Assembly (NCBI GenBank): GCA_016490735.1
Contig: JAEMWC010001135.1
Span: 41,001 to 105,000, forward strand
From: Pachyseris speciosa
Lineage: Eukaryota; Cnidaria; Anthozoa; Scleractinia; Pachyseridae
DNA length: 64,000 bases
Reading direction: 5' to 3'
In this document: piece by piece, positions 1-11,960 of the stretch
Layout of the letters: every line of letters starts with the position of its first letter
How positions within the stretch are numbered: position 1 is the stretch's first letter
Notes under the pieces: model-generated
Database searches by the model: none
What the model was told of the DNA's origin: nothing
Seen by the model: the letters and a program-made list of their open reading frames with translations, nothing else
Translations under genes and position numbers: made by a program

Positions 1-333
1 TAAATCCGGGAGCTTCGATAAATGGGCACCAGAGCATTTTCTGGTTTGTTTTTAATTTGCCATTGATTTCGTCTCTGGACTGCAAACGTGAAAAAGAAAG
101 CACTTTTACTAGTTGGTGGGGTTGTTTCTTGTTTGCACTTCCATTTTCAGCTGACTGTGTGTTTAAATTTTGTTATTAACCTAATGAAAAACTGATGGAT
201 AGGCCAACTTCTCCACTGGGTTTACATGCAGTATAGTAGACATGACACATGCGGCGCAAGGTTATGAGGACAAAGTTCTTTTGAGAAGAGCAGAGGGGAG
301 TTAACCGCTGACAGTTTTTTCCTTTTCTTACAG

Positions 334-492
334 ACCGACCTTCATTTGCATTGCAAGGAGTGGGACGAGATACTTAAAAGCGGAGAATGGGAACCAGAGA
401 CAATAGTAGAGAAGATTCCGGAGTTCTTTCAGTTTGTGAGGAAGGTTCAAGATTTTGTTTTTCGAAAAATGAAGAGAACTTGTAATGAATAG
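334..492 (+). CDS. 3' terminal exon of an upstream paralogue of the KH-domain gene
   Basis: Seen: a pyrimidine-rich acceptor ends in TTACAG at 333, followed by 52 codons and a TAG stop. The peptide starts TDLHLHCKEWDEILKSGEWE and ends MKRTCNE. It matches the last exon of the complete gene at 28771-28929 with only six amino-acid differences, and the intron before it (about 240-333) is also nearly identical. The rest of this gene lies left of the window. The final domain is acidic and probably helical; I do not recognise it. Inference: the two genes are tandem duplicates, and the conserved reading frame suggests this copy may still be functional. Confidence 0.8.
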   Translation, partial: TDLHLHCKEWDEILKSGEWEPETIVEKIPEFFQFVRKVQDFVFRKMKRTCNE

Positions 493-635
493 GGCCTTTA
501 ATATATGTATTTGTTTTTGTACGTAGAAAAAGTGATTTATGCTATTCAAACTCAGGAAGAAAGGAAGATAATCATCTGCTCAAACTCCAAACGCTGGCTA
601 CTTTGTGGAACTCTTGAAACTAAACCTAAGCGATG

Positions 636-901
636 CAGGGTTGGCGCAGTGGTGAGAGCGCCTGCCTTCAACCAATGTGCCCCGGGTTCGATTCCCGGAC
701 TCAGCGTCGTAAGTGGGCTGAGTTTTTTTTGGTTCTGCACTCTGCTCCGAGAGGTTTTTCTCCGGGTACTCCGGTTTTGCCCTCTCCTCAAAACCAACAT
801 TTCATTTGATTTATTTAGAGTTGATTTGATTTAGTCTCCCCAATAAATAGAGCATCTGTTCTCGGCTAGATAGATTTGAGACTTAAATAAAATGATACAA
901 C

Positions 902-981
<80 letters not shown>
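636..981 (+). mobile_element. tRNA-derived SINE (family A) with (ATG)n tail
   Basis: The head has RNA polymerase III promoter boxes. Box A is TGGCGCAGTGG at 642-652 and box B is GGTTCGATTCC at 685-695. The body contains CTCCGAGAGG, TTTTTCTCCGGGTACTCCGG and a GATTTGATTT segment, and ends with GACTTAAATAAA and a (GAT)n tail (902-981). Other copies lie at 17214-17275, 26585-26752 (minus), 29368-30235 (interrupted) and 54655-54885 (minus). It sits just downstream of the paralogue exon and is absent at the same site next to the 28.9 kb copy, so it inserted after the gene duplication. Confidence 0.85.
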
Positions 982-982
<1 letters not shown>

Positions 983-1052
983 GTTATTCGATTCGATTCT
1001 CTCCAGCTGTCGGGTTTTCTACTGGGTAGTGTTGATTGTGTCTCCCCGTAGC

Positions 1053-1198
1053 TTAGAGACACAACACTTTCCGCAACAGGTGAGCAGTTCCAAGAATGGC
1101 CGATAATTGTACACTTCCAAGGAAGTCATGTACATCGAGCTTTCCAAACCAGGTCTTTGCACTTTTCGATATGCTTCCAAGAGCACCAATCACGATAG

Positions 1199-1200
<2 letters not shown>
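1053..1200 (-). pseudogene. C-terminal relic of a non-LTR retrotransposon ORF
   Basis: The minus strand reads PIVIGALGSISKSAKTWFGK, then LDVHDFLGSVQLSAILGTAH, then LLRKVLCL and a stop. From family memory, the IVIGALG...LLGTA..LRKVL pattern is typical of the extreme C terminus of a cnidarian LINE family whose upstream region resembles the fragment at 17441-17870. Only the tail is left, and it abuts a (ATT)n run at 1199-1262, where the coding sequence is lost. Confidence 0.6.
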
Positions 1201-1239
<39 letters not shown>

Positions 1240-1262
1240 GTTATTATTATTATTATTATTGT
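1199..1262. repeat. (ATT)n microsatellite
   Basis: About 60 bp of nearly uninterrupted ATT units directly abutting the LINE tail relic. The predicted poly-isoleucine ORFs across it on both strands are artefacts of the repeat. Confidence 0.95.
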
Positions 1263-1269
1263 TACAAGT

Positions 1270-4200
1270 GAAACCGGAAATAACAATATATAATTATATA
1301 TCCCATAAAAAGGTAGATATAAGGCAAAGAAACAAATGATGGTCGAAAAGGGTAACTTTTAATGCCATATATTACGGCGAGACATGACTAACCTTCTTTA
1401 GGGGCAACACTGAAGCAAAGTAAAAATGGAGAAAACGGTTACAATACAGAAATAGAAATAATAGACGTGTACTGAAGCGGCTACCCCCCAAAAAAAGAAA
1501 TATAGATAGTTTAAATTTTTGCCAGAGCTTACTAATAAATGTAAAAAAAAAATGGTTGTATTGAAATTTGGGGGTTAAATGTTGTACAGACGGAAGACTC
1601 TATTCATATTTTTGTGGATATTTGTTATGAGTGGGCTTGGATTGAGGCAAGTGTATTTGTACTTCTTTGGGAAAATAGTTGGCAATTTTTCTTTATTATT
1701 TTTACCTTTTTTAGTTTTTGCATATTAATTCATTCATACCAGAAATCCCAAGTGTTAGTTGAGAGAGAGAGAGAGAGATCCGCAGTTTTTTTAGTTCACG
1801 ATAAACCAAAACTTAAATGTTTTGCAATTTTTTTTATTTGGTTAAAATTACGAAGGAAGACATTGCCCGCTACGTTTGTCATCGAATCGTAGATTCTCCA
1901 CACCTCGCGATTCACACGTCATTTTGTTTAACCAATCACAGTAAGTGAATCGACCTTCTGAAACGAAGCGACGGTTTGCTTGCGACAGCGCTGTAGCTGT
2001 GGTGAAAGTGGTATTTGCGGTCAAGTTTAACAAAGTAATGGGAAATTTCTAGTCCGAAGCTTAACTACATTCAAAACGATGAAATTATTTTGAAATTTGG
2101 TTCATCCTGTCTCATAAAACCTTAGACCAAGTCAGTGGATTAACGAGCACATGAACGCTGTGCGACACCTCGTTCGACTCTCTTGTTCCGCCACTTCGAC
2201 TAGGTCACCTGAAGATGTGTTAGACTGTGAAAATATTTTTAACTGGCCACTCTGGGAAGAATTATATCAAGGCTTGATGGACGGCTTTTTGGATGTATCT
2301 AAAGCGTTGTGGAAGGGATTGTATTCGTGCCGCGACTGCATTCGACAACACATAAATTTTCCCGCCGTGCTTTGAGCATGACTAAAGACGAAGGATGTGC
2401 GATTTACGCAGTGGCCCGATGTAGCCTTTTCGACGATTGGAGAAGGTATTTCCCGTTGACCTTTTATTTAGTCGTTTTCTTCAAAAACCTTACGGTCGAC
2501 CGATAAGCCAGATAAGCGTTGTCTTTGTTTATGTGCCCAACTTTTGTATGGCTCGGCAAGAAGTTAAGCCTACTCTCAAATTTGGTTTTCAAGTTTATCG
2601 TCAGTTTGTTTTTGAAGGAGGTTTTCAGGATTTCTGTGTTGGACCCATTCTTATAGCAAATTACATTTTAATTTCCCCTCAATTTAAAAAATAGATTCAA
2701 ATGAAATTTACCGTAAGCTTAAGCTTATAATTTAAACATTGTTGTAAAAAGGTTTTTCGTCAGACTACCTTTGTAAATAGGTGCCACAAACCAGAAGCGT
2801 AACACTTTGTAAAACTGCCAAATCTATTAAAACAATTATTTGCTAATATTTCTTTGTTTTTTTCGACTGGTTCTTGGTCGGTTTTGACATAAACTTAAGT
2901 ACTTGACGTCTTCAGAGTTATTAAGCTTAGGTACTTTCCGCGTTTAGCGCGCACGTACACGAACTCGCACAAACAGCCGTGATTCTAAAACTTTTCTCTG
3001 TTTCTGCTGAATCTTTGACATACAATTTTTAGCTTTATAAAACTGAATTAAATTATGTGAACCCCCATGCATTACAACCTCTGTGAAAACGTTTTTTTTT
3101 AGTACAGTAATTTTTCAGATACAAAATTAAACTTATGCGTCGGAATCGTGTAATTCATTAGGGTAATCCATTTGAAAGCACGAACTGTTCCAGTATTTGT
3201 TTATGCACAACTATTTTTCTTAGGCAATACTTTGAATAATGGCTTTATTGTACACTTTGTTATAATTGTAGTAGGGAATTTAGTTCATGGACAGTATAAA
3301 ATAAAGTTTTGATGTCTGTGCGAATGAAGGTAACGTTTTAAGTTCCGGTTGAAAATAAAGTAATCATTTATTCCGTCACTGTTTAAGATACGTTTTTAGT
3401 AAAATTACTGAGCTTGCATCGGTTGCCTTAAGCAACTTAAATTGTTTCATTTAATGTTAGCATTAATCTGATTTCATTCGCATTGCTGCAACTTCTTGTT
3501 TAAGTTTTATAATTTCAAGAATTAAACAACACTTTTTAGGTGGGAAGTGCATTTAAGTGTACCACAAACTCGCTTTTTTTTTGTTTTGTTTTTTAACAAA
3601 CAGCAACATTTATCTGTATCAACTTACCTTCTCAAGTATACATTGTCCCTGAGCAGACAGCAGCCATAAAAAAAATAATTAAAAAAGTCGTCAAAAGTTC
3701 CGTTTAAAGAAAATGCAAGTCCAGTCCGTTGTCCAGTCCTTGGAATTTTTTTTCTAGCTAACCTTTTGTGGCGCGGCGTCGCAGTGAACAAAAAGCGCGC
3801 GAAAGTATAGCCTCGTTTTCGTTCTTTCCTCCAGGCCCTCTCCTCTGAAAAAAGTCTTAAACGTCGATCCTCGCCAAAAGCAATTGAAATTAGAAGAAAG
3901 TGACAACGCCATCATAAAGAGCATACTCTCAAGCCTTAGGCAAAATTTTCTTTTATTCCTACCTCAAATGGTCGTTGCGCAGGAAGCTGACAAACTTTTC
4001 AGTTAGATTTTCTACTGCCGCACTTTTTTAGGAAAAAGTAATCATGGCCATTTTTTAAAACACTATTTATTAAACTACAACTTCGCTTAAAAATATTCTT
4101 GGAGAAAGGTTCTAGTAAACTTTTAGAGCGAATATTAAACTTCGGTCCGTTCTGGTCACGTGACCAATGACGTCACAGCATTAAAAATGACAAAAATGTA

Positions 4201-4497
4201 TATTTCATAAAAATATCTACCAATATCCAAATTTTTGTTTCCTCGCGTTTAATGCAACGCGAGATAGCACTTGTACCCAGACTCCCACTTTTTGAAAATT
4301 GTATATACCTCCCTTAATATTTATATTTTGTTCGGTACCCGGGCAGTCCGAAATGGTTCACACAATTGTGCTTCAAACCACGTTGAATGCTTTTTCAATA
4401 ACAAAATAATTTCGTCACAGTGAGCAAAAACGCACTTGTGAACAATGTCACGTGACCAATGACGTCATCGCCCTTAGTCTTGTACAATAATTAGTTT
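1270..4497. other. Gene-poor interval, part of the 4.1-kb insertion in the paralogue 3' flank
   Basis: No ORF here looks like a gene. A short (GA)n run lies at 1762-1778. Two places share a palindromic CACGTGACC core next to AATGACGTCA (near 4156 and near 4450), an E-box/CRE-like pair that probably reflects two copies of a repeat. The small ORFs at 1614-1892, 2151-2375 and 2437-2694 have no recognisable domain and are low-complexity or overlapping. By comparison with 29040-29170, everything from about 636 to 4712 is inserted relative to the second gene copy. Confidence 0.5.
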
Positions 4498-4605
4498 ATG
4501 GTAAGACTTATTTCTAGACAACGTGGGGGTCTTGCTGCCCTCAAACTGACCAAATTATTTGGGATTGACGATTTTCCAGCTGCAAAGGATTCTGGGAAGG
4601 TTCTT

Positions 4606-4629
4606 ATTATAATTATATATTGTTATTTA

Positions 4630-4667
<38 letters not shown>

Positions 4668-4712
4668 CATTATTATGATTATTATTATGATTATTATTAT
4701 TATTATTATTAT
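4606..4712. repeat. (ATT)n microsatellite at the end of the insertion
   Basis: Imperfect ATT units with scattered ATG/ATC variants. It ends exactly where homology with the 3' flank of the second KH gene resumes, so it may be the tail of the mobile element that made the insertion. Confidence 0.9.
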
Positions 4713-4880
4713 GTAAGTATTTGAAACTTCTTTCTCAAATTCATTAATAATTCATAGGAAGAAAGCAAAGCAAATCACTACCGTGAAGGAGGTTTGGATA
4801 TGATGTGATCGTAATTATCATAAAATTGGCAGAACTTTGCCTTGAATTTCTCCAATGATTATTATTTCAATGGTTTTAGG
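4713..4880 (+). other. Resumed 3' flank of the upstream KH-gene paralogue
   Basis: Segments such as GTATTTGAAACTTCTTTC, GAAAGCAAAGC, ATCATAAAATTGG and CAATGGTTTTAGGAG align in order with 29040-29140 downstream of the complete gene. This is decayed 3'-UTR or flanking DNA of the tandem duplication, not coding. Confidence 0.6.
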
Positions 4881-5381
4881 AGCAATATCAACACTCTTCC
4901 TCGTGCTTGATATGTCATTTCCATTATAATTAGTACAACTGGATGAACAATAGCTGAAATATAACTTAGGGAAAGATTCAACACTCAACTGGACTGAAGT
5001 TTTAAGAAGTGCACAGTACAGGAAACGTAGGAAAACAACTAGTGGCTGTCGTATCCGCCACACGGTGCAAAGACACCAAGGATGCTGTTGTTAATACGAG
5101 ATGCAGGAAACGACAAAAAGTACTGCCGTTTAACCGCTTTGAAAACGGGGAAACGAGGCTGTGTAATTTTACTGGAAGGCTCTAGACTATTACTCAATCT
5201 TATTTTCTGTTGAATAATGATAATAATCATAATTAATATTTCTTAGGGGCACATTAACATGTAAATGTGATCAAATGTGCCTTACAAATTAAAAAAAGAA
5301 ACAGTTAAAAAACAAGTTTAAAAAAGGAAGTTTAAAAAGAATTATTTACAATTCTGGGTATAATAAAAAGTCTATAAAATA

Positions 5382-5700
5382 TCACGAGCTTTTCATAGGG
5401 TAAGCTGCTCTAAACAAAAATGTCTTCAAAATAGGCTTTAAACGTTCACAATTGTCCTCCTCCCGTATTTCACTCGGCAGTTTATTCCAAAGTGATGGTG
5501 CAGCAGTAGTAAAAGCCCTGTCACCGAGTGTCTTTTTCGTTTTCATGGACGGAGATGCTAACAAAAGTTCAGATCGAATTGGACCGAAGACCATACGTGG
5601 AAGGCAATGTTTGGCCACAAAAGTCCTCTTAAGAGCAACTAGATCCAGTAGCAACACAAATGTAACTTTATTTGTTTCCAGAAAGTGCAAAACAACAACA
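5382..5700 (-). pseudogene. LINE ORF2 C-terminal fragment
   Basis: The minus-strand frame reads ...TKKTLGDRAFTTAAPSLWNK, then LPSEIREEDNCERLKPILKT, then FLFRAAYP and a stop. GDRAF...APSLWN.LP..IR....L..FK..LKT.LF is the usual C-terminal signature after the RT domain in CR1/L2/RTE-like LINEs. No RT motifs remain in this piece. It is probably the 3' half of the LINE relic at 5964-6400, split by the fragment at 5701-5935. Confidence 0.75.
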
Positions 5701-5935
5701 TATCAGAGGTCTTTTTTCATCCGCACAGTGAGAATATGGAACGCTCTAACTGTCGACATTGGTCTTTCTGTAACCATTTCCCTCAGTTCCCAGTTCAAAG
5801 CGCACCTACTCAGTTACTACAAGCAATCACTCTGTAAATCATATGACCCTGAAGATCCTCGTTCATTCAAGTCTATCTGTACAAGTTGCAACAAAGCCCA
5901 TAATCTGACAAGAATCATTGACTGCTGCTACTAAC
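5701..5935 (+). pseudogene. LINE ORF2 C-terminal fragment in the opposite orientation
   Basis: The plus frame reads YQRSFFIRTVRIWNALTVDI, then ...SQFKAHLLSYYKQS, then a tail with CTSCNKAHN. SFF.RT.RIWN.L......FK..L is a LINE post-RT signature. It lies between two minus-strand LINE pieces and therefore looks like a nested 3'-end insertion. Confidence 0.65.
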
Positions 5936-5963
5936 TACACATTAATTTTTATTGTCGGTAATT

Positions 5964-6400
5964 TTATTTCAATGTTATGTGTTCTGGGCCTGCAGCAATT
6001 GGCGTAAGCAGCTTATTGATGTGAGTGGCCGATAAACCATGAAGAAGACTGTTACAATAATCGATGCGTCCCATTATGAAGGCATGCACTAGCACCCTGG
6101 TGGACTTCGTTGTAAGAAACTTCCTAATACGCCTTATATTATGCAAATGATAAAAAGCAGCCTTACGTGTCTAAACAATGTGCGTCACTAAGCTGGGGTT
6201 GGTATCAAACCAAGTTCCAAAGGTTTCTTGCAACGGTAGCAGGTGCAACGCTGACCTCACCGACTGATAACTTCTCAATGTAAACTTTGCTAAGCTGTTG
6301 TCGTGTACCGATTATTAAGAATTCAGTTTTGTCGTCATTTAACTTTAATTGAATTAACATATCCTGACTCTCTCGTGATTTTGCACCACCTTACATCATT
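5964..6400 (-). pseudogene. LINE reverse-transcriptase relic
   Basis: Minus-strand peptides include LKLNDDKTEFLIIGTRQQL near 6350, then HNIRRIRKFLTTKSTRVLVH, then AFIMGRIDYCNSLLHGL. These match the thumb region that follows the catalytic motifs of CR1/L2-type RTs. Several frame breaks and stops lie in between. It is a dead copy. Confidence 0.75.
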
Positions 6401-6479
6401 GTCTTCAGTCGACTTAGAACCTGGAATAAACATTCCCGGCGAAAACTAGAGGTTCCCATAATACTGGGAGGGACTGGTC

Positions 6480-8929
6480 AGTGGTTTAGAGCCTGCGGAG
6501 GTGAAAGGGTACCTTTAGCGAGCTAATGGCAGTTAGGGCAGACTGCTTAAAGCGACTTAGTGTATAGCTTTACACAACTCAGGCAGATTCCATACGCGAA
6601 AAGCTCACAAAAGTCAAAATGGGGACCAGAACATGTCCACACGAGATGTAACAAAACCATGCACCTGCTCCCTTAGTTAACCTAAATAATATACCAACAC
6701 AGTTTAACTAAATACACCAAATAGGCTGCATAAATTGTTTTCAGACATTGGAAAAAATCGTCGAGTAATCACGGTCGCGCGCCACGAAGTAAAAGATAAA
6801 ATGGCTCGAGAAGGAAACTAAGTCACTTCTCGCATTGTTTCCATCTATAAGGCTTCTCTCTCTCTCTTGTGGGCTATGACCGCTGTCGGCCTATGGCCCT
6901 CATGGGCCACCTGCAATTTTTTTCACGTTGTTGTCCTTTTTCTTTTCTTTTTTCTTTTATGAAATAATTTTAATTAGAAAAAAATATCTAAATGTAAAAG
7001 AAAATAAGCATTGAAATAAAGATAAAATATAAAGGAAAATAAAAAGAGAAGGCACGTAAAATAAAAAATAACACGAAAACAAAAGCATAAAAGGCAGGTG
7101 TTTTCTACACTAGACTAGTTCCAGGCTGCGCCATGACAGGCACTCCCCGTACACTAGAGTGAACCTTGCAAATAATGCATATAAACGCAAATTTAAATGG
7201 GGGTTTTGCTTACTAATTGCACACACCGTGAACCAACCAATTTCTCGGCCATGAAAATGGCAATCAATTCTTGGTTTTCAGTCACGCGTAGGTCACACAA
7301 GTAAAAAAAGTAAAATCGTCAACCATTCAATAGATAAAGTCAAGAAATTGAGGTATTGTATAAGAGTAATAAATAAACAATACGCCCAAGTTTCAGAGCT
7401 GTGCGGCGTCCCGTACTCGAGTTTTTTGTCAAAATGTACCACTGAAACTTATTGGGTTTAGTATGGAAACGCCATGATGGAGCCCATCTTGATGAGCTCC
7501 AACATGCATCATGCACTTCATAGATATCCTAACATACCAGACTTCCAAAACCTTTACACATGACTTGAGGTTATTCAGCCCTGTCTTGCAGACCACCACA
7601 GTGGTTGGACGACAACATTCTGTGACGCAATGACAGACAGAATAACAACGATAATGACGTCTGTACCCTCCCCTAGCCCCAACACACACCCCAATTTCCT
7701 CCCCCAAATCAGACCCAAATTCATGTGAATTCGAAAATCACACCGTTTGCACTCGAATACCACCACGTTCTTTTGAAAACAGAACACTTTAGATCTCGGG
7801 TCAAAAAGAGCGGTAAACTCATTCTAGTTCCCAGTACTCTAGTTAACTCTAGTTACCGTGGTAATTCAGGTCCTCGGAATGAGACTACGTCGCGGAATTT
7901 TCCTGTTCTTGTTGCGACATGTTTCCAAGCGAAAATATACAAACACGAAGGTGTATTGATAATACTTCCAGTGTTTTATTCAAGGCAAGATAGTCACATC
8001 TGTCTGCATCAACAAAGTTGATATGACTACTAAGCGAGGTTCGAATGACGGAGGAGAACGGTAAGTAGTACGATAGTTCATATGTGCTAAGAGCTGCAAA
8101 TACTCGATCGTTGTCGCCGTTGATTCTCAAACGCCTGAATTCCTAGTATACTTAAGCGTATGTTTGGAAGTCCAGACCTCGATTAAAATAACTCAGACTA
8201 CAGCACAAGAGATTATTTCAGAATGCTTCCACTTGGTCGTGTATTTAGTTTCAGGTATGCAATACGCGGCGAGATTTTTCTTAAACTGTGCTGGGTGTTA
8301 CTATTTACAGCAATCAACAACAGATTGTCGAACGCGCTTAAACAGTCGACGACTCGTTGTTAAGTACTTGTTATGACTGTAGTAATTATAATAGATAAAC
8401 TTTGTTTTCTGACGTTCTATTTTGCTATTTAAAACCGATCAATTTGCAACCGTGGTTCACAATTAACCTAGCCGCTAGCAGGGTCCTTTACAGTTTGCAG
8501 AACTTGAATAAGCCTATATTTAATTTCTTTCTTCGATGTATGAACGTTTAGTTAACCTGAATCTCTACTTCGATATTAAGACTATATTAAAAACCACCGA
8601 AGAGACAACTGGCATGACATTATGGCGTGATGTTTTCACATTGCCTCACGGCCTGTTCATATGAGCGCGGTGGGTTGGCTCGGTTAGCGGAATAGTGTGA
8701 CGCGATCATTCAGGCGTGATATCTAACGAACAATTCTTGCGAGAATATTTCCGCTTTCATCGGTTCTAGCAACCTCAAAATCCTTTATCTTTACTTAAAC
8801 TATCAAAAGAAATTATTCCGAACTTACATCATTTTTCTTACATCATATTCATCCCGGTAACCAGGCTGGCCCTTTCACACGGTACTTTGACAAATGCAAA
8901 ATTTGCAATTAGTCTACTCTATAGATAGC
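6480..8929. other. Non-coding interval with repeat fragments
   Basis: No convincing gene. About 7265-7480 is a diverged copy of the left part of the TIR element at 62342-62941 (shared TCTTGGTTTTCAGTCACGC, GATAAAGTCAAGAAA and GTACTCGAGTT). An A-rich block lies at 6955-7085. The ORFs at 7429-7707, 7725-8021 and 7885-8130 overlap on opposite strands and show no domain. Confidence 0.45.
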
Positions 8930-10650
8930 AATAAAATTTCGCAAAAAAGGCACTCAATATATTATACAGACAGAATATTTCGCAGAGATTGAAATTTCAT
9001 TACCGGCGAAGTAGTCAATCAACATCTTATACAGAGAGAAGATTTCGCAGTTAGTGTAATTCCATTAACGGCGAAGTAGTCGATCTCAATAATAGAATAG
9101 AGAGAAGATTTCGCAGTTGGTGTAATTTCATTAACGGCGAAGTAGTCAATCACAATTAAAGAATAGAAGGAACATTTCGCAGTTAGTGTAATTTCATTAA
9201 CGGCGAAGTAGTCGATCACAATTATAGAATAGAAGGAACATTTCGCAGTTAGTGTAATTTCATTAACGACGAAGTTGTCGATCTCTATATTAGAATAGAG
9301 GGTATATTTCGCAGTTAGTGTAATTTCATTAACGGCGAAGTTGTCGATCTCAATAATAGAATAGAGGGTATATTTCGCAGTTAGTGTAATTTCATTAACT
9401 GCGAAGTAGTCGATCACAATTAAAGGGTAGAAGGGATATTTCGCAGTTAGTGTAATTTCATTAACGACGAAGTTGTCGATCTCTATATTAGAATAGAGGG
9501 TATATTTCGCAGTTAGTGTAATTTCATTAACGGCGAAGTTGTCGATCTCAATAATAGAATAGAGGGTATATTTCGCAGTTAGTGTAATTTCATTAACGGC
9601 GAAGTAGTCGATCTCAATAATAGAATAGAAGGGATATTTCGCAGTTAGTGTAATTTCATTAACGGCGAAGTAGTCAATCACAATAATAGAATAGAAGGGA
9701 TATTTCGCAGTTAGTGTAATTTCATTAACGGCGAAGTTGTCGATCTCAATAATAGAATTGAAGGTATATATTTCGCAGTTAGTATAATTTCATTAACGGC
9801 GAAGTTGTCGATCTCAATAATAGAATTGAAGGTATATATTTCGCAGTTAGTATAATTTCATTAACGGCGAAGTTGTCGATCTCAATAATAGAATTGAAGG
9901 TATATATTTCGCAGTTAGTATAATTTCATTAACGGCGAAGTTGTCGATCTCAATAATAGAATTGAAGGTATATATTTCGCAGTTAGTATAATTTCATTAA
10001 CGGCGAAGTTGTCGATCTCAATAATAGAATTGAAGGTATATATTTCGCAGTTAGTATAATTTCATTAACGGCGAAGTTGTCGATCTCAATAATAGAATTG
10101 AAGGTATATATTTCGCAGTTAGTATAATTTCATTAACGGCGAAGTTGTCGATCTCAATAATAGAATTGAAGGTATATATTTCGCAGTTAGTATAATTTCA
10201 TTAACGGCGAAGTTGTCGATCTCAATAATAGAATTGAAGGTATATATTTCGCAGTTAGTATAATTTCATTAACGGCAAAGTTGTCGATCACGATAATAGA
10301 ATAGAAGGGATATTTCGCAGTTAGTATAATTTCATTTACGGCGAAGTTGTCGATCTCAATAGAATTGAGGTATATTTCGCAGTAAGTATAATTTCATTAA
10401 CGGCGAAGTTGTCGATCTCAATAATAGAATTGAGGGTATATTTCGCAGTTAGTTTAATTTCATTAACTGCGAAGTAGTCGATCACAATTAAAGAATAGAG
10501 GGTATATTTCGCAGTTAGTATAATTTCATTAACTGCGAAGAAGTCGATCACAACAATAGAATGGAGGTTATATTTCGCAGTTAGTATAATTTCATTAACT
10601 GCGAAGTAGTCGTTCACATTGAGAAAATAGAGGGTATATTTCGCATGCAG
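8930..10650. repeat. Tandem satellite array 1 (66-68 bp monomer, palindromic core)
   Basis: About two dozen monomers. The core runs TTCGCAGTTA, a short A/T spacer, then TTAACGGCGAA, and is close to its own reverse complement. The linker varies around GTCGATCTCAATAATAGAAT. Monomers in the left part are 66 bp, which leaves an open frame of 22-residue repeats (VNEITLTAKY) on the minus strand at 9019-9681. The block at about 9720-10270 is nearly uniform at 68 bp, which closes all frames and points to recent homogenisation. The left edge is degenerate. Confidence 0.95.
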
Positions 10651-10738
10651 TTGGATCTAAAGAAAGTGTGCTCAGTGTTAAAAAAGGGGGGTTAGATAGG
10701 CCTGCGCGACTCCCACTCGCGTGTTTTTAGCCTTGAAG

Positions 10739-11340
10739 CTATATTTTTGCTCTAACGAGTATGTCTTTCAGGGAACGCCCTCTCTTGTAGGATATAAGTG
10801 GCGGTTCCTTAAATATTTCTCTGAGCGTCGGTTGTTTCTCAATAAAATGCCATTTGCTCATGAGGATTTCTTTTAAGTTTGGCACTGATGGGTGATATTC
10901 CGTTACAAACGGCAAGATTCGTTTGTTTTCTTTTTCTTTTTGTCGGAGTGCTTGTTTCCTGTTTTGAAACTTTACTTCTGAGAGGTTTCTTTGGATGAAG
11001 GCTTTAGGGTAACCTCTATCGACAAGGTGTGTTTTGAAATTTTCTAGTTTCTCTTCAAATATTGTTTTAGAAGAGTTTGTCCTCAGAAGTCTTAAAGCCT
11101 CTCCTTTCACAAATCCTCTCCTAACACCGGGTGGGTGACAGGATGAGAAATGTGTATATTGAAATGTCTCAGTAGGCTTGAAATGGGTTCGCACGTCAAG
11201 AACTGATGTTGTTTCGAATCTTGCACCTTTGTATATGGTGGTGTCCAAGAAAGTTATTTCAGTTTCTGAAACTTCAGCCGTGAATTTAATTGTAGGGTGG
11301 TGTTTGTTTGCTTTCTCAATGAACTGTGAAATTTGTCGGG
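10739..11340 (-). pseudogene. Penelope-like element reverse-transcriptase C-terminal fragment
   Basis: The minus strand reads RQISQFIEKANKHHPTIKFT, then ...ITFLDTTIYKGARF, then LDVRTHFKPTETFQYTHFSS, CHPPGVRRGFVKGEALRLLR, ... and SLKDILVRAKI before a stop. This is the region after the YxDD motif in PLE reverse transcriptases: FLDT..YKG, the conserved QY.H..S.HP...+.G...GE..R, and SYK+G+SLKD.LVRA. The catalytic aspartates and the GIY-YIG domain are absent. The fragment fills the gap between two satellite arrays and abuts the right array at 11340/11341. Frame intact but truncated at both ends. Confidence 0.8.
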
Positions 11341-11960
11341 TCCCAACATATATTTTAGAGGGAAACCTTTCGCCGTTAATGAGATTCCATTTACTGCGAA
11401 ATTTGTGGTCCCAACATATATTTAGAGGAAACCCTTTCGCCGTTAATGAGATTCCATTTATTGCGAAATTTGTGGTCCCAACATATATTTAGAGGAATCC
11501 TTTCGCCGTTAATGAGATTCCATTTATTGCGAAATTTGTGGTTCCAACATATATTTTAGAGGGAAACCTTTCGCCGTTAATGAGATTCCATTTACTGCGA
11601 AATTTGTGGTCCCAACATATATTTAGAGGAAACCTTTCGCCGTTAATGAGATTCCATTTACTGCGAAATTTGTGGTCCCAACATATATTTAGAGGAAACC
11701 CTTTCGCCGTTAATGAGATTCCATTTATTGCGAAATTTGTGGTTCCAACATATATTTAGAGGAAAACCTTTCGCCGTTAATGAGATTCCATTTACTGCGA
11801 AATTTGTGGTCCCAACATATATTTAGAGGAAACCTTTCGCCGTTAATGAGATTCTATTTACTGCGAAATTTGTGGTTCCAACATATATTTAGAGGAAAAC
11901 CTTTCGCCGTTAATGACATTGCAATAACTGCGAAATTTTCCTTCGGTATATAATAAAAGT
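11341..11960. repeat. Tandem satellite array 2, diverged relative of array 1
   Basis: About nine monomers of 64-68 bp with core TTCGCCGTTAATGAGATTCC, then ATTTACTGCGAA, and linker GTCCCAACATATATTTAGAGG. The core is the same imperfect palindrome as in array 1. The linkers appear to align in the same orientation (GTNGTC...TAGAGG). A few decayed units follow to about 12040. Confidence 0.95.

Noticed and set aside
9019..9681. 220-codon ORF of 22-residue repeats (VNEITLTAKY)
   Set aside because: Translation of 66-bp satellite monomers; the adjacent 68-bp monomers break the frame, so there is no selection for coding.
8930..11960. CRISPR-like array
   Set aside because: Spacers are as conserved as the repeats, the unit is 66-68 bp and the genome is eukaryotic; it is a satellite.
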